A stretch of DNA of 64,000 bases from Talaromyces rugulosus. Lineage: Eukaryota; Ascomycota; Eurotiomycetes; Eurotiales; Trichocomaceae. A model generated the notes under the pieces. It was not told the origin of the DNA, made no database searches, and worked only from the letters and a program-made list of their open reading frames with translations. Both the position numbers and the translations under genes were made by a program. Shown here piece after piece: positions 1 to 8,566 of this stretch (position 1 is the stretch's first letter; every line of letters starts with the position of its first letter). The stretch is from positions 1-64,000 of the forward strand of contig NC_049561.1 of NCBI RefSeq assembly GCF_013368755.1, written 5' to 3'.

Positions 1-110
1 CTAACCCTAACCCTAACCCTAACCCTAACCCTAACCCTAACCCTAACCCTAACCCTAACCCTAACCCTAACCCTAACCCTAACCCTAACCCTAACCCTAA
101 CCCTAACCCT
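1..110. repeat. Telomere repeat tract (CCCTAA)n
   Basis: About 18 uninterrupted copies of CCCTAA run from the first base and stop at the pyrimidine-rich sequence near 111. The strand orientation (C-rich strand reading inward) is that of a left chromosome end, so base 1 is at or very near the physical end. TTAGGG-type repeats are standard for most Pezizomycotina. Confidence 0.98.
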
Positions 111-1700
111 CCTTTTCCTTTCCCGTTCACTTCTCTCTTTCTCTTTTTTCTACTCCATATACTTGCCTCTCGCTGGGGTAACCACTGGATTATACTCCTC
201 GCACCATCATTGGTAACCCTAACCCTGACCATGATCGACCCCTCTTCCTAACCCTGACCGACACCCTTTCCTTTTATTTTCCATTTCCCCGTCTTTTTCT
301 TCTGCATCGATGCTGGTCCACACTCTTCGCGGTCTTTCTGACAACCCCGAATCTGGCCCCGTGCACCATCATTGGCAACCCTAACCCTGACCTTTTCCTT
401 TTCTCTCCTTTTCTTTTCCTTTTCTTTTCCTTTTCTTTTCCTTTCCTTGTCTTTTTCCTGTTCTTTTCCATTCCTTTTCTGTTCTCTGTCTTTCCTTTTC
501 CTTCCCTATTCTTTTTCTTTGCCTTTTCTGTCCCGTTCCTTTCTCTCTTATATTCCTTTTCCTTTGTTTACTTTTCCTCTCTTTCTCTGTCTTTTTCTGT
601 TCTTTGTACTTTCGTCCTTCTCTTCTGGTTACTGTGTATAATAACCTTTTTGCCGGTAAAATCATGATATTGTACCTCTTATACCATCATTAATAACCTG
701 AACCCTGACTCTCTCCATTCTATCTCTGGTACGATCATTGGTAATCCTAACCCTGACTGCACTGTATTACTACTTGGTCTGTTTTTCCATCCTTTCTGCC
801 TTTCCTATCCTTCCTATCTTTTCGGCTTTTTTGCTTTATCTACTTTCTCTGTTGTTTCACTTCTGTCCTTTTTCTTTATTATATATAACTGCCTCTCGCT
901 GGGATCACTGCCGGATTGTGCTCCTGGCACCATCATTGGTAACCTTAACCCTGACCTTTTCCTTTCCTTTTCCTGCCTGTCCGACCTTTCCTGCTCTTTC
1001 AACCTTTCTAATTTTTTCTGTCTTTCTGGTCTTTTCTACTTTTTATATTTTTCTTCCTGTTTGTGCTATTCCTATTCTTTCATTTCCGTCTTTCTTTTTT
1101 TTCTATTATATATAATTGTTTCTCATGGGGATGACAACCGCATTGTGCCCCTTGCACCATCATTGGTAACCCTAACCCTGGCCACCATGGGCCCCTCTCC
1201 CTAACCCCAACCGATACGTCATCCTCTCTCTTTCCTTTTCATCTTCTCCTCTGCTTCTCCGAACTCGTCATGACACTCTGCCGTCTCCCCGATGATGCCT
1301 CAATTGGGCCCTGTGCACCATCATGGGTAACCCGAACCCTGGCCTTGGACAACGATGTCCCTCTTTGCAACACTCTCCTTTCCTTTCTTTCTGGTCTTGC
1401 CATTTCTTTTTCTCGCTTTCTTTTGGTATTCTGTTATATATATATTATCTATGTCGATCTGTGTATATATATATCACTCTCTTGATTCAATATTCAAAAT
1501 ATATATTCCTCGGACTGGTTTATATTGACATCTGTAAATATATATAATCACTGAATAATGCTTTTATTGATCTGGTAAAACCCCTGCTTCATGCGTGTAT
1601 ATTCTATGCCTTCCTATTGAACTTTCTGTCTCATCCATGTATATACCTGATCTGGGTTCTGATAATCTACCTGATCCTGATGCATCTATGCAAATATTTG
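111..1700. repeat. T-rich subtelomeric zone with degenerate telomere-like motifs
   Basis: Strongly pyrimidine-biased sequence (TTTTCC/TCTTT runs) in which a motif of the form caccatcattggtaaccc followed by taaccctgacc recurs about seven times (near 202, 366, 683, 730, 929, 1155 and 1316) at irregular spacing. The motif contains one or two telomere-like CCCTAA words. Open frames here are low-complexity Phe/Ser/Leu on one strand and Lys/Arg/Glu on the other and are not credible genes. The same zone recurs, RIP-mutated, at 7921-8348 (shortened) and 14131-15540, so it belongs to the subtelomeric units. Confidence 0.85.
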
Positions 1701-1707
1701 GAACTGC

Positions 1708-2097
1708 CTTGACCGTCATGCGGGCCTATGCCTACAAACCTCTGCTTGACCGTCATGCGGGCCTATACCTACAAACCTCTGCTTGACCGTCATGCGGGCC
1801 AATGCCTACAAACCTCTGCTTGACCGTCATGCGGGCCTATACCTACAAACCTCTGCTTGACCGTCATGCGGGCCAATGCCTACAAACCTCTGCTTGACCG
1901 TCATGCGGGCCTATGCCTACAAACCTCTGCTTGACCGTCATGCGGGCCTATACCTACAAACCTCTGCTTGACCGTCATGCGGGCCAATGCCTACAAACCT
2001 CTGCTTGACCGTCATGCGGGCCTATGCCTACAAACCTCTGCTTGACCGTCATGCGGGCCAATGCCTACAAACCTCTGCTTGACCATCATACGGGCAT
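1708..2097. repeat. 37-bp tandem repeat, 10 copies plus a partial
   Basis: Exact 37-bp periodicity starting cttgaccgtcatgcgggcc and ending with acaaacctctg. Ten full copies fill 1708-2077, and an eleventh is partial and diverged. Copies differ only in a central six-base slot with three variants (tatgcc, tatacc, aatgcc) in the order 1,2,3,2,3,1,2,3,1,3. The array lies just beyond the helicase stop codon, between the gene and the telomere. Four decayed copies lie in the same place in unit B (8349-8516). Confidence 0.95.
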
Positions 2098-2147
2098 TTT
2101 GTGCTTATGGAACCTCCTCTATTTCTATATTATTGTGGTGTATGTAT

Positions 2148-5100
2148 CTACATATGGCTTATGATTGAATTGGAATCCTCACTGCTCTCGACATCTACCT
2201 GCATCGTATCGTCGACCCATGAACACATCCACGTCATCTCTTCTACCAACCCACTACGCTCCTCTCCACGTTTTCCAAACTTCCGCTGAAAATGACGAAT
2301 CAACGCGGCCTGGTTCTCATGGGGGACCCCTCCCCCGGGCATCTGCGCCAACCGCCGCTCCCATGCTGGCTGGATCACCTCCCGCATCGGTCCATGCAAC
2401 AACTGCGCCATGGTGTGCGCCGCCGTCTCCAAATATCGACATGCTTCTTTGGTACGCTGATATCCACCATGATCGACACGAACCCATCGTGGACATATCC
2501 ACTGCGGCGAATGGCACTGAAAACATACCGCATAATCCTCATACCCGTTCCTCCCATCTTCGCGTTGATTCCCGGTCACCTTGCGGATGGTCTCCTCGAT
2601 CCACGCCGCCGCCTGTTGGCCTTCGGCCCGGGGACATTGATACGTGAAATGCTCGCTGGGTGCCTCGTGCATCGCGCAAATCCGGCATCGTCCCACCCAC
2701 CGGTCAAAATGCTCCCGGATGGAATCCACCGTTCGCGCCTCACGCTCGATGTGTGATCGTAATTGCTCCCATGGCTCGTTGTATCCTCTCCGCCGGGCAT
2801 GCGGCATTGTCACCATGGTGAATGCCTCGCTTAACTTTCGTTTCGGGGACCGCGCCGGTGCCGGGACTGGTGATCTGGCCTGGACCTGAACCCGCCTGGC
2901 CGGTGATATGGCCGGGGTCTCACTCTGCGTGGTCGGTGATGTGGCCTGCGTCTCAACCGGTATGGCTGCCGCACAACATCCATCACACGCCGCTTCACCC
3001 TCCTCGCACTGCTGCCGCTGGTACCCATCCACCTCCCCATCCAAATATGGATCGAACACGCCTCGTCGACATGGCTGATCAATGTACCGCTGTACCTGCT
3101 CCAATGCCCGCAATGATCCCGCATCTCGATCGGTCACTGGGTCCCCCCATCCACCACCACTACCGTCCAAAACCATCACCGCCGTGCTGCCCTGCCCATC
3201 TCGCCCGGCACGCCCACTCTCCTGGGCATAATCCAACAACGATCGGGGACGCCCAACGTGGATCACACACCGGATGTCGGGGATATCGATGCCCATGCCT
3301 AATGCACTGGTGGCCACGATGACGCCGCTGGGCGTCTGTCGGAATGTGCTCAACATCCCGGCTCGATCAATCGTGTGGGAATGGTATGCACCGCATCCCA
3401 ATGCCTCCGCGACCTGCTCCGTCTGGTGCCGGCTGTTGGCGTACACCACCACCTTGCCGGGCGAATATCGCGGGATCTCCTGTTCAATCCACGCCATGAT
3501 GGCCGCTCCCACGTCACCACGTCGGCCATGCTCCTGCGGCCGCGCAATGCGGACCACCCGATATGCAATGTTGTGACGACTGGTACGCGCGCGGATCCAA
3601 TGCACGGTGCTGGGGGGGAAATACATCCGCTGGCACAATCGCTCCTCGTCCTCTCGGGGCATCGTCGCCGTCAACAACAACATGGGGGCACGGTACCGGA
3701 CCAACTGCCCCAACTGCGTCATCGACTTGCGGAAATCGTACTGGTCGTGCAATGCGATGTGGCATTCATCGATCACGATCCGGTCCAACTGGCCGGTGAA
3801 CTGCTTGCGGTTTAAAAACGTGCTGAATGTTTCGTCACGTACGGCGGACTCGGGCGTGATTAACACAATCGATGCACCATCGGCGGGTTGCCGGTTGTTC
3901 CATGCGACACATTGAATGTCTAATTCCGCGCATCGACGCTGTAAATCATCTCGTAACGACACCAATGGGATGATAACGACCGTCGTGCCACCGCGGGCCA
4001 TCCATGCCGGCAACATGAACAACAAACTCTTGCCACCACCGGTGGGCATCACGCCGATGACCGGGCTCTGTCCTTGGATCACGGCCTGCACAATCTGCTT
4101 CTGTGGCCCGCGAAATGCGGCGTCCGGTCCCATCATGTCGCGCAACGCCTGGTCGACATCCATGCGCTGCATCCGCTGCCACCGTTCCTCCCGGCTGCGC
4201 TGCGCCTCGTCCGTGAACCACGATGTGCTGGATGCTGGGGGCGCGCTAAATGGATCGGCATCCGGGTCGGACGGCGGCTGGCATGATGCAAACCCTAACC
4301 ATGTATGCCAATCCTGACTGCTACCACGATATCGTTCTCGCATGGACGCCATGGCGCCAAACAACTCGCGGCTCTCCCGGGCGTATATGCCACCGGCCGT
4401 GTGTGGATCATGCCCGGCCTGACGATCGGCGGCATCGGCCAACAATTGCACCTCGTCCATGGCCTCGGGGTCGTCTCCATCATCCGCCGCAAATCGATAT
4501 TTGTTGCGTAAATACCGCCGGCTGATGGCAATCGCAACCTCACGATATGATGCAATGTGCAATGATTGACCGCGCAATCCCATGGCACTCTCGCGCTGCA
4601 ATATGTGTCGTAATCGTTCGGAATTCCATTTCGCTTGGTGTGGGTGGGCGGTCCAAATATGGCTGGACACCTGGTCCCGTTGATATATATTTCCACTGAC
4701 CACCCGCTCGAACGGCTGCACCAACCACAAATACCACACTAATAACTCACCCACCTCGCGTGGTAAATATCGATGGATGATCTTAACGTCGCCGCTCAAT
4801 TGGTAACCCTTGTGGTACTGCGCGACCAATACCACCATGCCATCCTCGATAAACATATTACGGATCCCACCCATGGGACTGTTCTCGTGCCGGATGCTCA
4901 ACAACTCGGGGGCCCGCGCCGGTTGACCCCATGTGAACTGGATGGCCACCAACAACTTCTCTAAAAACGCAGTGATCCGGTTCTGATACGCCATCCATCG
5001 CGCCGGATGAAACCCTTGCCCGTCGGCCTGGATGAATCGACGCCGCACGGCTGGGTCCTGACGGATTCGATGCCACATCCAATGCTCCCCATCCACGGGC

Positions 5101-6758
5101 CATTGCGTTCGGGTGTCCTGTAAAAAACTCCATCGTGCCTGGTTATTGCTGGGGTCGTCATACAAACGGTCCCATGGAATGGCTGGCACGGCGTCGGACG
5201 GGCATCCTAATATGTCGTCGATCAATATCCGCCGCGCGTCCTGGACCACCGCGTGCACCATGCCACGAAACTCATTCATGGTGAACTGCCGGTCCTTATA
5301 ACATAACTCGTCCCCATTCTGCCACTGTACATGGCCGGCGCTGGTCGTGTTGTAATGGATCTTCAACCCATATGTGCGCAAATCCAACATCCATTGCGTG
5401 GGGCCTTGCGATCCGCGCACCATGAACCGATCCATCATCTGGGTCACCCACTGCAAACATCCTTTGCGGCCTGGCGAACTGGGTGGCGGCGATCCACCAT
5501 ATGCGCTGTCCCAATCCGTGTGGTCCATGGAACTGGGCAACTCGGCCGCATCCTCCTCCTCGGGCTCGTCACTCAATTCGACGGCTTTCTTCACCACCAT
5601 GAACCGCGCGACCTTGATCACTCGCGATAAAATGGGCGGGTAATCCTCGGGCGTACGGAAACCGCCCTCACGAACCCCCAATACGGCTGCGGCACACACT
5701 AATGCGCTGTCGTACTCCCGTCGGGTGATGCGCTGGTTCAACAATTCGATGCAAAAATCCAAACACGCCCGCTCCACGGGGCTCAATGGCGGCACGGTGA
5801 TGTTGCTGGCTTCCTCCTCATTCTCCGGGGGGCGCTCAATATCAAATATGGCATCCACATCAACCGTTCTCCCCATGGCCGTCTCCTCCATCGTCTTCTC
5901 TATCCCGTCACTCCTATCATTGAAAAAATCGGGTTCGTTGCTGTCCACGGACAACGAATCAATCGACATGGTGTCTCTCTCCTCCTCCTCCTCCTCCTCC
6001 TCCTCCCCCTCCTCTTCCTCCTCTTCCTCCACCCACGGTGCCCGCGTGGCCCCGGATCGCGTGATCACCTTACCCTTGCTCACCTGGCGGGTGGGTGGAA
6101 TCCGCACCGCGTCGACCAACCGCTCCCATGCCATGCGCTGTCGTCGCGTGAATCGATACGGGGGACTGGTCCACTCGTGCGGCTGCTGCGTACGCCAAAA
6201 AAACATCAACATCTCCTGCCACGGCCGCACCTGCTTCACGATTGACTCCTCATCCTGGTACGCCTCTAACGGGGTGTACCGCGTCTGATGCTGCTCGGTC
6301 CGGATGGCTTCCAACCGCACAAACACCCCAATCTGGTGAATCACGGACAACTGGCTGATCGTGGCCAACCGCGCCATGGCCGTCCAAATGGCGTGGGCTT
6401 CCGGCTCGATGGACGGCTGGCCGTCGATATCCGCGGGGGGTGGGCTCACACTCTGTATCAAATCGGGGATGTCGAACTCCCCCAAATACTTCACCCACTC
6501 GGTTCGCCGTAACCACGGGTTGGCCTCGTCGACCTGGCCGGCCTGGATCTTCCGATCCGCGGCCTCCTGCACGCTGCGCCAATGCGCCTGCATGTTCTGG
6601 ATTAACGTCTCGCACGCATCACCGTCGGGGGCCACGGCTTCATCCGTCTCGGGAATAATCGCAAAATACTGCGAGTTGGCCTTGACGGGAAACAACCGCT
6701 GGCATTGAACGGGACGGCATGCCTGGTCCTGCTCGTGCTGAATCTGTTTCTGCTCCAT
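2148..6758 (-). CDS. Telomere-linked OrsD/RecQ helicase, TLH-I copy A (intact part)
   Basis: A 1536-codon open frame reading toward the telomere. RecQ-type motifs: Walker A MPTGGGKS near residue 904, DECH near 996, TATM, SALGMGIDIPDIRCVIH, and motif VI QESGRAGRDG near 1179, followed by a Cys-rich RecQ zinc subdomain ending EAACDGC. The last about 200 residues hold further CxxC clusters (CRIC, CFQC). Residues of about 240-262 are an acidic Glu run coded by a GAG/GAA microsatellite. Residues 600-800 form a separate region with R615, K650, R739, H783 and Y792 spaced like a tyrosine recombinase core (my inference). ATG at 6758 is the first usable start, but the same frame continues upstream to an ATG at 7133 through five stops, so the natural N-terminus is probably lost. 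GC content is far higher than in the other copies. No introns are needed. The family is known as telomere-linked helicase in fungi; its role in end maintenance here is inferred. Confidence 0.88.
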   Translation of the reverse strand: MEQKQIQHEQDQACRPVQCQRLFPVKANSQYFAIIPETDEAVAPDGDACETLIQNMQAHWRSVQEAADRKIQAGQVDEANPWLRRTEWVKYLGEFDIPDLIQSVSPPPADIDGQPSIEPEAHAIWTAMARLATISQLSVIHQIGVFVRLEAIRTEQHQTRYTPLEAYQDEESIVKQVRPWQEMLMFFWRTQQPHEWTSPPYRFTRRQRMAWERLVDAVRIPPTRQVSKGKVITRSGATRAPWVEEEEEEEGEEEEEEEEERDTMSIDSLSVDSNEPDFFNDRSDGIEKTMEETAMGRTVDVDAIFDIERPPENEEEASNITVPPLSPVERACLDFCIELLNQRITRREYDSALVCAAAVLGVREGGFRTPEDYPPILSRVIKVARFMVVKKAVELSDEPEEEDAAELPSSMDHTDWDSAYGGSPPPSSPGRKGCLQWVTQMMDRFMVRGSQGPTQWMLDLRTYGLKIHYNTTSAGHVQWQNGDELCYKDRQFTMNEFRGMVHAVVQDARRILIDDILGCPSDAVPAIPWDRLYDDPSNNQARWSFLQDTRTQWPVDGEHWMWHRIRQDPAVRRRFIQADGQGFHPARWMAYQNRITAFLEKLLVAIQFTWGQPARAPELLSIRHENSPMGGIRNMFIEDGMVVLVAQYHKGYQLSGDVKIIHRYLPREVGELLVWYLWLVQPFERVVSGNIYQRDQVSSHIWTAHPHQAKWNSERLRHILQRESAMGLRGQSLHIASYREVAIAISRRYLRNKYRFAADDGDDPEAMDEVQLLADAADRQAGHDPHTAGGIYARESRELFGAMASMRERYRGSSQDWHTWLGFASCQPPSDPDADPFSAPPASSTSWFTDEAQRSREERWQRMQRMDVDQALRDMMGPDAAFRGPQKQIVQAVIQGQSPVIGVMPTGGGKSLLFMLPAWMARGGTTVVIIPLVSLRDDLQRRCAELDIQCVAWNNRQPADGASIVLITPESAVRDETFSTFLNRKQFTGQLDRIVIDECHIALHDQYDFRKSMTQLGQLVRYRAPMLLLTATMPREDEERLCQRMYFPPSTVHWIRARTSRHNIAYRVVRIARPQEHGRRGDVGAAIMAWIEQEIPRYSPGKVVVYANSRHQTEQVAEALGCGAYHSHTIDRAGMLSTFRQTPSGVIVATSALGMGIDIPDIRCVIHVGRPRSLLDYAQESGRAGRDGQGSTAVMVLDGSGGGWGDPVTDRDAGSLRALEQVQRYIDQPCRRGVFDPYLDGEVDGYQRQQCEEGEAACDGCCAAAIPVETQATSPTTQSETPAISPARRVQVQARSPVPAPARSPKRKLSEAFTMVTMPHARRRGYNEPWEQLRSHIEREARTVDSIREHFDRWVGRCRICAMHEAPSEHFTYQCPRAEGQQAAAWIEETIRKVTGNQREDGRNGYEDYAVCFQCHSPQWICPRWVRVDHGGYQRTKEACRYLETAAHTMAQLLHGPMREVIQPAWERRLAQMPGGGVPHENQAALIRHFQRKFGKRGEERSGLVEEMTWMCSWVDDTMQVDVESSEDSNSIISHM

Positions 6759-7133
6759 GTGGGTAGGCTGTCCAATCTTTCAGATCCAGGACCACTGATA
6801 ATGCTTGATCCAATACTGCCACATAATAGGCATGGTAGTGCATATATATTAGCACGAATAGGAACTCAATTGACATCAATATCCATCAACAAACGCGACC
6901 AACTGTTGGATCACTATGGTCCGGATAGCCGGGATATTCAACTCAATCAGATCATGCGCGATATTAGGCCATGTACAAACATCATCGGCCAATGTGACGC
7001 ACATGATAGTAGACACATAACGGTGCGCGCAACGCAAATGCGTTTCAATCTAGCTAGGCCACACGGCATGGCGACACTCCCGGCATACCACAATAGGAAA
7101 CTCCTCTAGTTACTCGAAAAACGTGTTATACAT
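6759..7133 (-). pseudogene. Decayed N-terminus of TLH-I copy A (OrsD zinc finger)
   Basis: The helicase frame extends 125 codons further upstream to ATG 7133, encoding an OrsD/DUF3505-type finger (CRECRHAVWPS then IETHLRCAHR). Five in-frame stops interrupt it: TAA 7110-7112, TAG 7050-7052, TGA 6876-6878, TAA 6849-6851 and TGA 6780-6782. Each has a sense codon in another copy: CAA in B and C, CAG in D, CAA in D, CAA in B, C and D, CGA in B. All five are C-to-T type changes as RIP makes. Either copy A starts at 6758 without the finger, or it is inactive. Confidence 0.82.
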
Positions 7134-7542
7134 GATGATAATAATGAATTGCCCTGGTAAATGTGATAAATACTAATGCTATCTATAATAGTAATGGTAA
7201 TCTGTAGTATGGACAATATATGATTATATATAACCATGCCCTAATACGTCAGAACCCCTGACGATCCGTCATGGCGCGCACGCGATATATCCTGGCCACT
7301 AGCGCCCGTCGCACCCCAACCAAAACAACCTGAAAAACCCGTCCTTTTCAATTAACCACGACAGCGGCACGATAACTTGAATATCGCTCATTCTCCGGTG
7401 ACGAGCGATTTAATGGTATGAAAATAACTGGTCCAATTTTGAGGGCGATCAGGCGACAAAACCTGATTGTAGTCTACAAAAGTTCGTGATTGTAGTCTAT
7501 GACACTAACCCTAGATTTAACTAGCAAAAATAACCCTAAAAT
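7134..7542. other. Upstream region of TLH-I, constant centromere-side flank
   Basis: About 400 bp between the helicase start and the 47-bp array, with no gene. It is conserved at 13580-13988, 38306-38714, 52672-53080 and (partly) 53223-53322, so it is part of the unit. It contains two telomere-like words (actaaccctag and aataaccctaaa) and a short repeat gattgtagtctA around 7466-7500. It presumably includes the helicase promoter, but no promoter element could be assigned. Confidence 0.6.
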
Positions 7543-7918
7543 AGAGTTTGTGATTGTAGTACAGTTCACTACACTCAGGTATTTTGGTTAGAGTTTGTGA
7601 TTGTAGTACAGTTCACTACACTCAGGTATTTTGGTTAGAGTTTGTGATTGTAGTACAGTTCACTACACTCAGGTATTTTGGTTAGAGTTTGTGATTGTAG
7701 TACAGTTCACTACACTCAGGTATTTTGGTTAGAGTTTGTGATTGTAGTACAGTTCACTACACTCAGGTATTTTGGTTAGAGTTTGTGATTGTAGTACAGT
7801 TCACTACACTCAGGTATTTTGGTTAGAGTTTGTGATTGTAGTACAGTTCACTACACTCAGGTATTTTGGTTAGAGTTTGTGATTGTAGTACAGTTCACTA
7901 CACTCAGGTATTTTGGTT
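7543..7918. repeat. 47-bp tandem repeat, 8 copies (TLH-I right end)
   Basis: Eight essentially identical 47-bp copies beginning agagtttgtgattgtagtac and ending ggtattttggtt. Each holds an imperfect hairpin GTAGT...ACTAC. Copy number varies between units (8, 3, 1, 3, 2), but the array always stops in the same phase, followed by AG or AA. The final bases therefore read GGTTAG (GGTTAA at 53222), a telomere-like word facing inward. This is the constant right end of the unit. Confidence 0.95.
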
Positions 7919-7920
7919 AG

Positions 7921-8348
7921 AATAAGCCCTATACACCATCATAGATAATCCTAATCCTGGCCACCATAGGCCCCTCTCCTTAATCCTAACTGATATGTTA
8001 TCTGCTCTCTTTCTTTTTCGTTCCTTTCTTTCTAGTCTTACCATTTCTTTTTCTCACTTTCTTTTAGTATTCTGTTATATATATATTATCTATATTGATC
8101 TATATATATATATATCACTCTCTTAATTCAATATTCAAAATATATATTCCTTAGACTAGTTTATATTAACATCTATAAATATATATAATCACTGAATAAT
8201 ACTTTTATTGATCTAGTAAAACCCCTGTTTCATACATGTATATTCTATGCCTTCCTATTAAACTTTCTGTCTTATCCATGTATATACCTGATCTGGGTTC
8301 TAATAATCTACCTAATCCTGATACATCTATACAAATATTTGGAACTGT
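7921..8348. repeat. Truncated T-rich zone of unit B
   Basis: Begins abruptly after ttttggttag and aligns with copy A from about 1145, then skips roughly 150 bp relative to copy A before resuming at the tatatatatt segment. It carries many C-to-T and G-to-A differences. The start is the variable, telomere-side cut of unit B. Confidence 0.75.
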
Positions 8349-8516
8349 CTTAACTATCATACAGGCCTATACCTATAAACCTCTACTTAACTGTTATACA
8401 GGTCTATGCCTATAAACCTCTACTTAACCATCATATAGGCCTATACCTACAAACTTCTGTTTGACTATTATGCGGGCCAATGCCTACAAACCTCTACTTA
8501 ATCATCATACAGGCAT
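8349..8516. repeat. 37-bp repeat, 4 decayed copies plus partial (unit B)
   Basis: Four 37-bp periods from 8349 followed by a partial copy ending aggcattttg, in the same position as the array at 1708-2097. Copies differ from the telomeric array almost only by transitions. Confidence 0.85.
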
Positions 8517-8566
8517 TTTGTGCTTATAGAACCTCCTCTATTTCTATATTATTATGGTGTATGTAT

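Noticed and set aside
372..1115. Long Phe/Leu/Ser-rich open frames and their Lys/Arg-rich opposites
   Set aside because: They follow the T-rich composition, recur with transitions in other units without conservation of protein, and match no family.
1708..2097. CRISPR-like array
   Set aside because: The 37-bp period is entirely repeat with no unique spacers, and the genome is eukaryotic.
2165..6708. Plus-strand open frames opposite the TLH-I helicase
   Set aside because: They are shadows of the GC-rich minus-strand coding sequence; the minus strand alone has helicase motifs and codon structure.
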